64,000 nucleotides of DNA from Allium sativum (GCA_030737875.1 CM060911.1:95190599-95254598), one strand, 5' to 3'. Positions 44,405 to 57,302 are shown, numbered from the stretch's first letter. The notes: generated by a model from the letters alone, not told the origin. Translations and numbers: made by a program.

Positions 44405-45386
44405 TCTTACAGCGGTGGGACCGCGAGAGCCTGAACATGTCCCCTTGCCTGCCCTGGTGCCATAAGATCCTGCACCTGTCCTCCCGAGGTAGCTCCTTCC
44501 CTCTTCCCCTTCTTTGGGCAGTCCTTCACTAAATGTCCCGCATCGCCACAATGAAAACAACCCGTCTTCTTTTTCTTTCGGCAATCCTTGGTGAGATGGC
44601 CTGATGTCCCACAGTTAAAACATTTCTTCTTTCCCTTCCGTGATTGTCTTTACCACCCTTCTTGTTTTGCTGTTGTGGTTTCTTTTGATCCCCCTTCTTC
44701 TCGGGAGCTTTATCAGCTTTAGCGCTTTTCTCCTCATGCAAGAGCGCCATTTCTACTAACTTCTCAAAGGTGGCCCCCATCGGGATGTGGGTCATATCCA
44801 ACCCTTGCAATGGTTCATTCAAGCCATTCACGAACCTTAGAGCCTTCTTCTCCGGCGTGTTTACTAAGTCCAAGCCAAACCTTGCTAACTGATTAAATTT
44901 ATTGACATATTCTTTCACTGATGAGCTTCCTTGCTTCAATGTCAAGAACCTTTCCATATATAGATTTTCTTCCACCCTTGAGAGAAACTTCGCCTCGAAC
45001 CTACGTCTGAAATCCGCCCAAGAGTCAACATGACGCTCCCCATTAGTGACCTCCCACCAAAACGAGGCCTCTCCCTTCATCAACCAAGCTGCTAATCGAA
45101 CTCTCCTCCCTTCTTCTACTTCAAAGATTTCTAGCAATTCTTCCACCTCCTTAAGCCAATCTCTAGCTTCCACAAACGTTTCTGACCCTTGAAATGGTTT
45201 TCCATCCATAGCCTTGAATTCCTTGCACGTCTTTGTAAAAGTATCTACGCGAGGAGGAGGAGGAGGGACGGGTGCAACTGGTGGTGGAGGAACATTGGCT
45301 GGACCTGCAGCGGCCCTAGCCTCTAATAACCCCCAATACCATCCTGGTATCGTTACACCGTCGGGTAGATTAAGATCTTCAGCCAT
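44405..45386 (-). pseudogene. gag: Chromovirus gag with two zinc knuckles (A2)
   Basis: The ATG at 45386 lies about 190 bases after the primer site and starts MAEDLNLPDG. A proline-rich part (about 30-50) leads to the capsid-like retrotransposon gag domain (about 55-190) with EARDWLKEVEELLEIF and GEASFWWEVT. A basic K/Q-rich linker follows. Near 44640 a frameshift diverts the frame, which then runs to 44529 out of frame. In the correct frame two CCHC knuckles are readable: CFNCGTSGHLTKDC (44622-44581) and CFHCGDAGHLVKDC (44559-44518). That frame meets TAA at 44411-44409 just before the protease, probably a C-to-T change of CAA. Gag packages the RNA into particles; this copy cannot make the full protein. 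Confidence 0.93.
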
Positions 45387-45574
45387 GCTGAAACGAAAAA
45401 GGAAAGATTCAGAATGGAGAATTCGAAAGATAAAGATATGGGCTATTGGGGATTATGTTTTTTTTTCTTAAAAACTTTTCTCTTTAAATTTCTCATTAAA
45501 ACATGTTTTTGAAAGCACTTCTTCCAAAAATAACTATTTTTCTAAAGTATTTTTATCTGTTCTGGTAACCTTAA

Positions 45575-45586
45575 GCTCTGATACCA
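45575..45586 (-). other. Primer binding site of element A2
   Basis: The element strand reads TGGTATCAGAGC two bases after the 5' LTR, a perfect match to initiator tRNA-Met. The leader to gag has no 39-base hairpin unit of the B/C kind. Confidence 0.95.
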
Positions 45587-45588
45587 CG

Positions 45589-48463
45589 TGTAACACCCCA
45601 CGTCCATTAATGTCACTCACGAAGGGAATGCATTAACTTCCATGGAGGTTATAAGTGAATATAGAACAGAAAAATTACAACAAGACAGATAGTAAATAGT
45701 ACTTGGAAATCTAAAACTTCATTTTATTGCAGCGGAAATTAAACATGTTTGTTACATCATAAAACCATAGATCATAACCAAGTACAATATCCATCTTCAT
45801 AAAAACAAAATACATAATCCCGTTACATAAATAGCCATTAAAAAGATAACAAGCTGGACTTTACTTCAATGGTCCAAGCTTTCCAATGAGAGATGAAGCA
45901 ATTCAATCAAACTCCACTAGAGCTGGGCCCAACCTAAGGACCTGGAGGGGGAAAGAGGATAGAAATAGAGGGGGTCAGACATAAAGTCTGGCGAGTATGA
46001 TAATTCTAACAATACTATTATCAAAATAACTAGACTAAGGCATAAGCTCGAAGACAAGTAAATGTCTATGAACTCTTAGGAAGATAAAGATATCGTTTAA
46101 GATAACGTTAAAGATAACGGTAAAGGCACACCTAATTACTAACGAATGATTACTACACTGCACCGCACATTACTACACTGCACCACACCAGTCACGCTAT
46201 TGTTTGATCCCACTTGCTTCACACAGAAACTTTATAAATAGCCTTACGTACCCCTAGCTGACTACATAGGTGCCGTCTGCCCCTATTTCCACTAGGTGTA
46301 CCCCACTACCCACTTTCGATCGGCTCCCTACTCGTAGATACCCGTGCTGGCCCCACAATGGGGTGTATCACTCCCCTAAAGTGGCAACCCGGTACAACTT
46401 GAGAATGCACGACTTATACCTACACGATGCAACAACGTCTTACCTACCAGCCCGGGTCCACACACGCATATGAAACCCGTTGGACTAGCGTTGCCACCGC
46501 TCCCCGTTTTGGCCTCTTACAGTCATACCCAGCATGCGTGTCCCGTCCTCGACTTGGGTCGAGCCCACAAAGATACGTTTGGGATACTGGTCGAAATGGG
46601 CCCCCACAAGCTACCCACCTAAGCTTGTCACTAGTATATCCCACTTAACCATCTTAGTCATGTTCATTTACATGTGTGTTTGGTTAAGTCTTACTAATCG
46701 TATTTCACATGCCACTAAGGGCACCCCCTAGATTTCTCATGCCACCCAAGGCACCTACTTAACCCCCATGTCCCACCTTACATGTTTATCTGGTTAAGTA
46801 TTTCTTAATTCATTCAGGCCATAACCTCATAAAGACCTCTCACATTAGACTGGAATTTATGGCAGCCGGATTTGTCGGGCGGGTCCGGGCAGTCTTACAC
46901 CATAAAAGAGTCTAACCTCGTGTCTTTACAACCGTTGTGCTTTAGTTTAGGCCTAGGACCTCTCACATTGGGCTGACATTTTTGACCACTGGATTTGCCG
47001 GGCGGGTCCGGGCAGGTTTACGTCACAAACGAGTCCAACCTCGTGTCCTAAGCATTGATTAACACTTAAAATCTTTTACCCCAGTTTTAATAATTCCCTA
47101 TTCAAATTATTAATCAAGTCAACTTTTAATGATGTCCATAATTGAATCAATTATGGCCATCCACTTATGGCATGCAAAATCAAATCAATTGCACCCCAAC
47201 TTTTTAATATTAAATCCTTAATATTACCCCTACCCCACGTTTATACGTTCGCTTATTCAACGCATAATATAGGCTAGACTTGTATAGTCTAACACCTAGC
47301 ACAAAGATAAATTATCACAACATATAAACAATTGAAATAAATCTAATCATAATAGGGGTTAAACTTGCATAAACTACACATGTTAAGGATCAATAGGTGT
47401 CAACTTGTTTAATGTCTCAATTTATATGATATGATCATAGCCTAAACCTATACATAAACTTGCATATGGGGTTTTTAGGCAACATAATGATGGTGTGAAC
47501 TAGCATAGGATATCACATATGTCATAGCATAATTATAGATGTCATAATAGATGTCTTGGTATATGTTCATAACTTTTCTAATCAATCTAACTTGCATATG
47601 TGACTTGTCATATAGATCAACATAACCCAAACATGATGATTTAATTAATATGAACTAACTAGCATAGATGGTAACATCATGGCCTTTTTAACATGTATGA
47701 TTCATCACAACTTAGCATAGAAACTTTCAACATACATAACATCATCATAGCATGATTTACAACATATAAGATATCATCATCACATAACATTGGATTTACA
47801 ATATACATGACAGCAAAAGGGGTTTACAACAACATATATGATAATTCACATCATCTACTCATAATCCATTCATAACTCAACCTAATTAAAATGATAATAA
47901 TCTTGTTAAGATCATCATACTCACAATTTAGAGAAGAAAAGAGAGAGTTTTGCTTTGCTTTAGGGTTGAGAGAATTAGAATTGAATTTGCTTTTCTTCTT
48001 TCTTAGTTGGCGGCGGCTCCATTGATTTCCATGGCGACGGTATGGCAGTAACTATTCTATTTTAATTAGGTTTAGGGTTAGCATTAGGATGTATTTATTG
48101 GTGTAGGAAGTTATTTATGACCATTAGATTAACCCTGAACCATGAGAACCAATCAAATGCAAAATTTGCATTTGAGCGAATCGGCCCACGGGTTGACAGC
48201 CAAACACCCTGGATTAACCCCTAGTCGACCCAGCGTGGCTTGGGTCGACCTCAAAAATGGGCCGGTTCGGTTATTTCCCCTCCCAATTCGCTGTTTTGAA
48301 CTTTTTCGCATATTTATTTATTTAATTTTTAATTCATATATATATATATATATATCAATATATATATATTTCTCTACGCAACCCATTTCACTTAATTCTT
48401 TTCTAAAAATTAAGTATACTTTAATTTGTGAATTTTAATGTTATAAAATTACGGGGTGTTACA
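45589..48463 (-). repeat. 5' LTR of element A2 (2,875 bases)
   Basis: Starts TGTAACACCCC and ends TGTTACA on both reading directions, next to the AAGAT duplication at 48464. H2 at 45976-45990 reads CAGAC-TTTAT-GTCTG on the element strand: compared with element A one central pair is swapped and the stem is kept. It also holds the two CCCGCCCGGC blocks and a (TA)n run near 48338-48370. Frames such as 46270-46473 are non-coding LTR sequence. Confidence 0.95.
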
Positions 48464-48468
48464 AAGAT

Positions 48469-48760
48469 CTTTTTAGCGAAGGACTCGAGTGAAAAAAAGA
48501 AGCATATTGTTGCCAAATGCATGACACATCTCTTCTATTTTCGTCGTATGTTCAATCTTAAGAGTTTGAATCTCGATATTATGTTGGAGCTGGGAGCTAG
48601 TGGCATTCTTTATCGCTGCATTAGCATTAGCTTCTATCTATTTTTTAGCCACCTCGGAAGCAGCAAGCTGAGCTTTAAAATTATTCACTTCTTAGAATCT
48701 CATTTTCAGTATTAATAGACTCGCATTTCTACCCCCACTAATTTTACGTCATCTTAAGTT
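48469..48760 (-). pseudogene. N-terminal part of the broken minus-strand ORF, coiled-coil-like
   Basis: On the minus strand a protein-like stretch is rich in A, N, K, I and E with heptad-like spacing (for example QLAASEVAKK and IEIQTLKIEH), with one stop in it. It abuts the A2 duplication and should join 25654-25414. No family recognised. The copia remnant begins just to its right on the other strand. Confidence 0.45.
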
Positions 48761-48769
48761 GTCCTGGTA

Positions 48770-51345
48770 AGGAGTGAGCAACAGTCAAGTTCAATATGAA
48801 GTCGCTTGGTTTTGCAAAATGACTTAAGCACCTTTCCCTAGACATAGTGAACGGGCTAGTGATGTATAAAGCCTTATACATAGTGATGTATGTGGACCAA
48901 TTTGTACACCAACTAGAGGTAGGTTTTATTATTTCATAACATTTACTAATGATTATAGTAGATATGGTTATGTGTATCTTATGGAACAAAAATTAGAATC
49001 CTTTGAAAAGTTCAAAGAATTCCGAAATGAAGTTCAAAATCAACTTGGAAAGAATATAAAGACTCTTCGAATCGAGTGAGAAGGAGAATATTTAAGCCAA
49101 GAATTTAATGACTATCTAAAAAAGTGTCTAATCATATCACAACTTACTCCACTAGGAACACCACAATGAAATGGTGTATCCGAATGGAGAAATCGCTTCT
49201 TATTAGTTATGGTACGATCAATGATGAGTCATATAGATCTTACAATAAGCTTTTATGGTTATGCCCTTGAAACAGCTGCATTCATAATTAATTCTGATCC
49301 CAGTAAAATTGTTCTGAAGACGCCATATGAGATATGGAATGGGAAATGTGCCAGTGTGTCTTTTATGAAGATTTAAGGATGTGAGGCGTTTATTAAATGT
49401 CTTGCTTCTGACATGCTTGGACCCACATCCGATAAGTGCTATTTTGTGGGATATCCAAAAGAAACAAAAGGATATTATTTCTACAAATCATCTGAGAATA
49501 GAGTATTTATTGCCCGAGCTGGTATTTTACTGGAAAGAGAAATAGTTTATAAAAATACTAATGGGAACAAAGTAGAACTCAGACAAATTCGGGAACCACA
49601 AGATACCATTGAACCTGAACTAGAAATTGAGAAAAAATCACAAATTGTTTTGTGAACTGGGCCTTCTAAAATTACACAAGATATTCGTAGATCTATTATA
49701 ATACGTTATGAGCCTGCTAAATATTTCAAAATTCTTATGACTCAAACTAGAGATGTAATGCTCATAGACTAGCATGAGCCCACTTCTTACCAAGAGGCTA
49801 TAATGGACCAGAACCTTAGAAATTGCTTGAAGCCATAAAGTCTGGAATAGATTCCGTGTATGCCATCCAAGTGTGGACTTCGGTTGATCTACCTAACTAG
49901 GTAAAACCAATCGGGTGTAAGTGGGTTTTCAAGAAGAAAACCGACATGGATGGTAAAGTATAAACCTATAAAGGCCGATTGGTTCCAAATGGTTTCAAAC
50001 AAGTTCAAGGATTTGGCAACTATGAAACCTTCTCCCTAGTGGCAATAATCAAGTCCATTAGGATTATGCTTGTATTTGCAGCATTTTACGATTATGAAAT
50101 CTGGAGAATAGAGTCAAAATTGCATTCCTTAATGGGAATCTTATCGAGCATGTGTACATGACACAACCTGAAGGTTTTGTCAACCCAAAAGATGCCAGGA
50201 AAGTTTGTAAACTGCAACGATCCATTTATGCATTAAAGCAAGCATCTCGAAGCTGAAACCTTCGTTTTGATGAAACTATCAAAGAGTTTGGCTTCATAAA
50301 GAATGATGATGAACCTTGTGTATATAAGAAAATTAGTGGGAGTGACATTATATTCTTTATATTATATATTGATGACATATTACTTACTGGGAATGATGTT
50401 AGTTTATTACAAGCGGTAAAGACATGATTGAGGAAAATTTTCTCTTCAAAAGACTTAGGCAAGGCAACCTATATCTTAGGTATCAAGATCTACAGAGATA
50501 TATAAAGAAAGTATATCAGCCTACGGCAGAGTACATACATTGAAAAAGTGATAAAAAGATTTGGCATGCAAGAGGCAAAAAGAAGATATGTACACATGTC
50601 ACATGGTATGCCACTCTCTGAGACTCAATGTCCTAAATCAATAGATGGTAAGGAACACATGAAAACGACCCCTTATGCTTTGGAAATTGGATTAATAAAG
50701 TATGCAATGTTTTGTACTCATCTGTATGTCTCATATGCTTTAAGTATGACAATTAGATTCCAATCTAATCCAAGTGAAAGTCAATGGACAACAGTCAAGA
50801 ACATCTTTAAGTACCTAAAAAGGACTAAAGACTCGGTCTTAACACATGGGGATGAAGAGGAATTAATGGTAAATGCTTACATATATGTTGGTTTCCAAAC
50901 TAATATAGATGGCTGTAAGTCACAGTCAGGTTATGCGTTTTTCCTTAATGGTGCTGTTGTAAGCTTGGAAATTTAAAGCAAAAAACTATCACTGATTCAA
51001 TTATGGAGGCCGGGTACATTACTGATTTGAAGTTTCTAAGGAGGCTATTTGGATTAAGAAGTTCATCACTAAAATTAGTATTGTTCCATCCACTGTTGAT
51101 CCAATAGATCTTTATTGTGACAATGATGAGGCCACTGCATTGGCCAAGGAACTAAGATTTCATCATCAATCCAAGCACATACTTAGGCGGTATCATCTCA
51201 TCCGTGAAATTATTAACAGAGGAGATATACATATTTGCAAAGTACCAACAAATGCTAATGTTGCAAACCCATTGACTAAGGCTTTCTCGCAGCAGAAGAA
51301 TGATAGTTACACTAGTTTCATGGGTATACGATACGTGAGTGATTG
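48770..51345 (+). pseudogene. pol: Decayed Ty1/copia polyprotein, integrase to RNase H
   Basis: Fragments in copia order are readable in shifting frames. Integrase: HSDVCGP near 48890, NDYSRYGYVYL, a damaged RGGEYLSQEF region near 49070, and PQ-stop-NGVSE near 49165. Then the typical link DKCYFVGYPKETKGYYFY (49413-49655 frame). RT: KPIGCKWVFKKKTDMDG near 49905 and the YIDDI active site near 50368. RNase H and the end of pol: ILRRYHLIREIINRGDIHIC (51140-51346 frame). Many stops and frameshifts make it non-functional. Gag, protease and the 5' LTR are absent, so the element is 5' truncated. The motifs resemble the Tork/Angela group. Confidence 0.9.
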
Positions 51346-51366
51346 ACTCTAGTGCAAGTGGGAGAT
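51346..51366 (+). other. Polypurine tract of the copia element
   Basis: CAAGTGGGAGAT directly after the end of pol and before the TGTTAGAG start of the LTR is the usual copia arrangement. Confidence 0.8.
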
Positions 51367-52465
51367 TGTTAGAGCTTATGCCCAGAGGCAATCTATTTGA
51401 TGTGGTTAATAACATTGTTGATGTTATATTTTATTTTGAATAAAAGATTTTATTATGTTATAATTACTGCATAATCGAAATATTAACATAATAGAAGCCC
51501 TTAGAATAATAATACAGAATTACATAGTTTCACGTAAGTGAGTTGAACATGAGATTGTATAATGTGATATGTATTGTAGTTCTTGAATGTCCGTAGTCAA
51601 ATTTTATTGTATATAGGATAACAATGAAACATTGATAGTAGTATGTTGATTGACTGATGATCTACCCCAATGATCATTAATATATGTGATATTAATGTCA
51701 ATACGTAAATACATATTAGAGAATTGTGTATTGGGCAGACCCAACATGAGAAAACTTCATTGAGCTGATTAATAGTGTCATAAATAATTCTCATAATTAC
51801 AATGATGCTCCTCATACCGGAAATTAGTATATATTTTATTCAAGGATGTTTGTGTTTTGATATCATCAAAAGTTACTGTTAATAGAGTAGACGATAAATG
51901 TGATTATTGGATACATCTTGAATCGATTAAATAACATGAACGATGTAGATGGAATTTAAACCTACAATATAAGTAATGATATTCACCGGCCTCTAGATTG
52001 ATTAAGATTATAAAATGCATGGTCGTTCTCAAATATTGATCTGTTTTATATAATTTGCTCACTGATCAAGATAAAAGGATTAAATTATAAAGAGGATGAT
52101 ACATTCCATGCCTCGAGTTTAATATTGGATATAATGGTTAGAAGGGTTAAATTTCATTGAAAAAATGTTGGTCACATAAAAACTTGTTTCGAACCATTGT
52201 TTTTTATTTAACTTGGGTAACAGCGATGTATTACTGGGTGTCGCTCACTATTTATAATTTTAAATATAATTTAAAATTATTGCAAACATTGCAATAACAT
52301 GTAGGGTCACACAATAAGAAAGTTTAGGAGAACCATTCTTTGAATTTTAAAAAAATCAAACGTTGGTATTACCTAAGACTTGGTAGGTCAATATTACTTT
52401 GTAAGGATATGTTTCTTACTCGTTCTAAAAGGAGGTGAATTCTTCTTTTCAAAACATATGTAGAA
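51367..52465 (+). mobile_element. 3' LTR of the copia element, end uncertain
   Basis: The LTR starts TGTTAGAGCTTATGCCCAG, followed by AGGCAAT, as in Tork/Angela-type LTRs. AT-rich sequence with a GGGTCACACA motif (52302) follows. I cannot see a clear CA end; LTR F begins at 52466, probably inside or at the edge of this LTR. Minus-strand frame 51597-51815 is not a gene. Confidence 0.7.
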
Positions 52466-54422
52466 TGTAATGTCCCATATTTTTGGCGATCAACATTTAA
52501 TTTAATTTTATTATTTTAACTATTGATTGGAGATTTATAAATGGATTTATAATATATAATTTGTTTATATAACGAAGTTGGAACGTTAAACTTATATTTA
52601 ATTATAATTCGAGCTCACAACGTCGTGGTAGTTCGTAATTCACGATCTGAACTTCGATTAAATAAACAGAATCCGATATAAGTCCGAATTCTGTGAAATA
52701 AGAAACATTTGAATCTATTTGGTTATATGTTTCTAATAAAAGAGAAAAATGGAGATTTCATATTTTAGATTGTGAGTTATGTCCAATTCAAATTTTTGAA
52801 AAGTCGCTATGGAATTCGTTAATAAACGATAATGTTTGTTAAATAAAATATAAGGATATATATATATATATATTTATGAATATCATTTAACCAAGGATTG
52901 TTAATATTGAGTTTAAAATCTATACTTGTTTATTTTGAAGCTATGTGAGATTTCATTTGGAGGTATACGATAATAATAATTTATTATTATTATTTTTATA
53001 TTGAATTGTTTTGGATTTAATTATAATTTATCGATATTATATAAATGTTAGAAAAAGTCGTTTTTCAAACGACCTCCGTTTTCGACGAAACAAATTTTTT
53101 TGGAATACATATAGCTAATTATGGCTAGATTTTCAGTTTGGAGCCAATCGGAGTTGTTTTATTTACGCATGCAAGTTAAAGGTGAACCGATAAATAATTT
53201 GGAATTAAAATAGTGTCGTTGTGTAAATGGAGTCGGTTTTCAATGAAAATAATTTCATTGGGACCAAAACGTTGAGAGATAGCGGTGTACACATTTTCAT
53301 TTCGTTTGGGCTTTTGTGTGACGATCTGAATTAAACAGTAAGCGATAAACAACGGTTGCCGGTAAAATTTAATCCCCTATTGCACATACATAAACTTAAT
53401 TCCTAAGAAAATAAATATCTACACACCTATCTAGAAAATGCATGCAGCCTAAAAGTAGATGCAGACTACACAAATTTTCTTCAGCTTACCCTAATTTAAG
53501 TCACATAGAACGAGATGTGAAATAGATGGGCAACTTCATACCCAAGTAAATGCAGTACGCACAACAAGGCTACATATAAAAAGAAAAGACATGCTTCATC
53601 TACCTAAGCTAAATGAAAACATCACCAGCTACCCTATTTAAAAAAATTGCAGAGTGTACAACTCTTTCTCTTATCCTATGGCTTATGTTGTGTCTTCACC
53701 ATCCACCAATGTAAATTCAATCACGCAGTAATCACTAAATGAAAACCTACTTACCACTGGAAATCCTACTACCCTAAGACCTACAAGCCAAGCAGCCTTC
53801 ATATATAAAAAAGTCACGAATTCCACATTTTTCCCTTGTAGATTTTTTCGAAGCTTCAATGGCTTCATTCAAGACTTCTCGAACCAAAAGTATAAAATAA
53901 TAAAATAAACAAGCTTGGAGTTTGCATGGACAAAGGCAGCTTTCAAAAAGAAAAGGTAATAAACAAAAACCAGGCAAGTGAATCATGAAGCAGGGGAAGC
54001 TGCGTATGTATGGAGATAATCTGGTACGCGGTTCTAGGCAGAGGTGAGATGGGGCGCTGATTGATGCTAGGAGGACGACGCTCCAATGATCGAAAATTAT
54101 GGTGAAGGGGGCTTTGAATGTTTGGGTTGATCGGTTTTAGGTTGCGGATGGGAGAATGTCCTGAGCGAAGGGGAGTTAATATTTTGGGAATGGAGACGAG
54201 AAGCAACATGAGGGACATAAGTTTCTTGAGAGGTAGGTGGCTCCGTGGCAGATTTTAATGCAAAGACAAAAGAAATAAAAGGAAAAAGGAGAGAACGTCG
54301 GAAAGAGAGACTGTAGAGGGAAAGAAGGAAGTCTAAAATAGAAAAAGTGGTCGACAGTTTGAATATTGCAAGTGAATGGAGGCAACAGGCATGCGTGGTG
54401 AAGGACCAGTTTGGGGAAGATG
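52466..54422 (+). mobile_element. 5' part of old LTR F, with C/E-like U3
   Basis: It starts TGTAATGTCCC. The first 850 bases follow the C/E/B U3 pattern in diverged form: GTGGTAGTTCG, GTCGCTATGGAATTCG, then CGACCTCCGTTTTCGACGAAAC. After about 53330 similarity to other LTRs is lost. Solo LTR E interrupts at 54428 (duplication AAAGC at 54423-54427) and the LTR continues at 59751 with D-like sequence. Confidence 0.6.
53330..54422. other. Unassigned segment, possibly captured gene fragment
   Basis: This 1.1 kb differs from all other LTRs in the window. On the minus strand it begins CT-rich (54330-54240), like a plant 5' UTR, and holds frames of 60-92 codons (54176-54454, 53943-54218, 53774-53986) without recognisable domains. 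A splice-donor-like CCAGTG|GTAAGTAGG lies near 53758-53743 on the minus strand. It could be a host gene piece carried within F, or the variable cassette of this LTR. Function cannot be assigned. Confidence 0.4.
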
Positions 54423-55287
54423 AAAGCTGTAACGACCCAGAAAATCTGAACCAATTTAAAAATTTTAAATTGGCTAAAATAATGGATTTTAAATATTTAA
54501 AATAAATATTTTAAATAATGGCAATGAAAAGTGAGTTTGAATCGAAAATTGAAAACGAATATAATTAATTATAATTATAAACAAGGCCTGAAATGGCGCT
54601 GTAGTTTCAAAAATTGAATTCAAACGTTGTCGGACTATACCGGGTGCAAAACAAAAAGGATTTTAGTGAAACCAAAAATATTGAAATCTGTTAGTGAATA
54701 CCTTTCTAACGAATCTGAAAAATCGAATTTTCGTAGCGGAAAGCAAAAGTTATGGCCAAATGAATTTTCAGAAAGGTCGCTATGGAATTTATATAGCCCG
54801 GGAAATTGGCCATTTTGCATACGACCTCGGAATTCGACGAAACCACTTTTGTTGGATTCGGGAGGTGAAGTTATCGCTAGGTTTCAAATTTCATAATTTT
54901 TGAAGCTAGTATGTGAGCGTTGCAAAGGAAAATGTGTTTTGGTCAATTATAGTTAAATTGGATCGACCAGAAATGGGCCTTTTTGCAAACGGTCTCAGAA
55001 TTCGACGAATCTAGTTTTGTTCGGACCGTACCGTCAAAACATAGCCAGATTTATTTTTATGGAATTTTTCGAATTAATTTGTGGCCCTGGCAAATTGAAA
55101 TGTGCGTTCAAATCAAATATTGAATGTTATATATTTTAAATTGAATGGAAACTGACTGAAACAGTCGAATGGGCCTACGAAACATAACCCATTGTGTTAG
55201 GAATGGGGGTAAAACACTAGGAACGACAGTCGTTGGGTTTGGATTAGTGTTCGTGTGTGACAAGGGGTATTTTAGAAATTTTAAAAA

Positions 55288-55693
55288 TATATAAATAAAA
55301 GAAAAAATAAGATTGGCCGAGATCTTTTCTCTCTCCCCGACATTTCTAAATCGCGAACGACGGAAGAGGGTTCCGAGCTTTCCCCCTCGTTTTCTCCTCC
55401 TACACGCATCGATAGCCTTCGACCCAGTTGGGGTTTTTAAAGAGCTCCCCTCAAGCTTCAAATCCATGGTCGTGGCACCCCCTCTCGTCTGGTGAATCGC
55501 GAGATCCAGGCCTTCAAAGTCGCGGCCTTTCAACCGCCGCCGCCATCACCTGGGTCCACCAAGCTGGCCCACTCCCCCACGCGCGCGAAGCCCTCTCCTA
55601 GCCGTTCGACGCTGCGAAGGCCGATCGTCCTTTAGCTTCACGGATTTCGCGATAGATCGAAACCTAGTTTCGAACAAAACAGTGGAGGTACGG
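55288..55693 (+). promoter_or_regulatory. TATA box, GC-rich cassette and donor-like site (E)
   Basis: TATATAAATA (55288-55297) is followed by about 390 bases of C-rich sequence (CCGCCGCCGCCATC near 55535) ending GTGGAG|GTACGG. The donor is weaker than in B and C. The cassette sequence is unrelated by eye to that of C although U3 and the downstream half are homologous. Confidence 0.5.
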
Positions 55694-56061
55694 CTGTTAA
55701 TTATTTAACTGATTTCGATAGTTTAAAACCGTTGCAAACTTTGAAAAATCATATCTTTTTGCTGTATTAACGAAGTTCGATGAAACAGGAAACATCGTGA
55801 CCGTGTGGACGCCTTCTACATGTTAGAAGAGACCGCATATTTTTCTTAGCCATCTGCTATTTTTGGTGGAGTGGAACCCAATGTGAGATTTCTAATTTAT
55901 AAACGATATGGGAAACGACGATGTATAAATTATATAGTCAATGTATGAGTTATATAAGCGTTGTACACCTCATGTATAAGCGTTGTATAAGTCGTACGTT
56001 CGATGTATAAGTTGTATATGCGTTGTAAAAATTATATATGTGTTGAAATAGAAGTGAATTG

Positions 56062-56109
<48 letters not shown>

Positions 56110-57069
56110 GCCCCTCGTCCACAAACCATGGACGATATTTATTGATTGTGATTGGTGTGAAAATTGATTGATAGCGAATGGTTGTTTGGGATTGTTTGTG
56201 GTTGATATTGATTGATTGTGGTTGAAAAATACCCGTTTGTGGTTGAGAAATATTTGGTTGAAACCACATAGGATTAGTTTGTGGAAATGAAATAAATATA
56301 TACATGTCGCCTGCGTGCGAACTAGATGCATGATCCCCATTGTCAAAAACCGCGAGGTTTTAAGGTAGAGCGAGGAGCCGTACTAGGGACGGTCCCGGTT
56401 TTAACTACCCTGTCGTTATGCTGCCGAAATTTTGAATAATATTCATGTGTTTGAATTATTTTCATTGGCTGAAACTATATTTATTCATTGAATAGAAAAC
56501 CTTCATGTGTTGAATCGATATTCATTCGTTGATTAGAAATTCATGTGTTGAATGGTTTTCGTGTTTTAAATATAAAAATCACATTTTTATCTATATATAG
56601 AAACTATAGAAAACCTTCATGTGTTTAATCGATATTCATTCGTGGAATTGAAATTCATGTGTTGAATGGTATTCATATTTTGAAATAAATTGTTTCATAA
56701 TAAAAATCACCTTTTATCAACTATATGGACTATGTAAAATAATCTCGTTTTAAAAGAAATTGTTTTATAATAAAAATCCCATTTTTACCACCTATATAAA
56801 CTATATAAAATAATAGTGTTATGAAATGAATTGTTTTAAAATAAAAATCACATTTTTATTATACACATGAATTGTTGAAATGGGAAGTGTTAAAAATAGC
56901 AACTCGTTTAAATAAATATGCATGAGTTGAAATATTCATTAATTAGCTAATGACGTGATTTTTACGTATGCATGTAACATTAGAATGAATGATGCTTTTA
57001 AACCAAATGGAATCAAATATGAAGTTGAATGGAAAATGATAAGTGATAAGAACTGTATATATGTACATG

Positions 57070-57302
57070 CATATTTATTGAACAGGTTATATCAAAGGGG
57101 CTAGAGAAGAGGAATAAAATTTTGTGCCCGACAAATAGGTACACATTTACTGTTTTGTTTGGGTGATGATTTTATGAGCCTGTTGGCTAGCCGCTTGGCT
57201 TTTTCTTTTTCTTTTTTACATGAGACGCCCATGTGGCTATTTGGGAATTTTCCCAGCCCCTCCCGTACAAAGGAGGTTATGGCGAAATTTTCCAAAATTT
57301 AA
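57070..57302 (+). other. Module R in E, frame shortened
   Basis: ATTGAACAG, GAGGAATAAAATTTTGTGCC, GACAAATAGGTAC, GGCTAGCCGCTTGGCT and GGAGGTTATGGCGAA are all present. A single-base loss makes the ATG frame (57279) stop after 7 codons at 57300-57302. The middle (ACATGAGACGCCCATG) has diverged. Confidence 0.65.

Larger units (their letters stand above)
25660..48463 (-). mobile_element. Tekay-like chromovirus, nearly complete (element A2)
   Basis: Flanked by AAGAT (25655-25659 and 48464-48468). The element reads on the minus strand: 5' LTR 45589-48463, primer site, gag, pol (protease, RT, RNase H, integrase, chromodomain-like tail), polypurine tract, and a 3' LTR made of 37781-40437 plus 25660-25889. 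Its 3' LTR is split by element C. The outer terminus has mutated from TGTAAC to TTTAAC at 25660. Without C the element is about 10.9 kb. The coding region has two apparent frameshifts and one nonsense codon, so this copy is inactive, but its family must have been active recently enough to leave long open frames. Confidence 0.93.
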
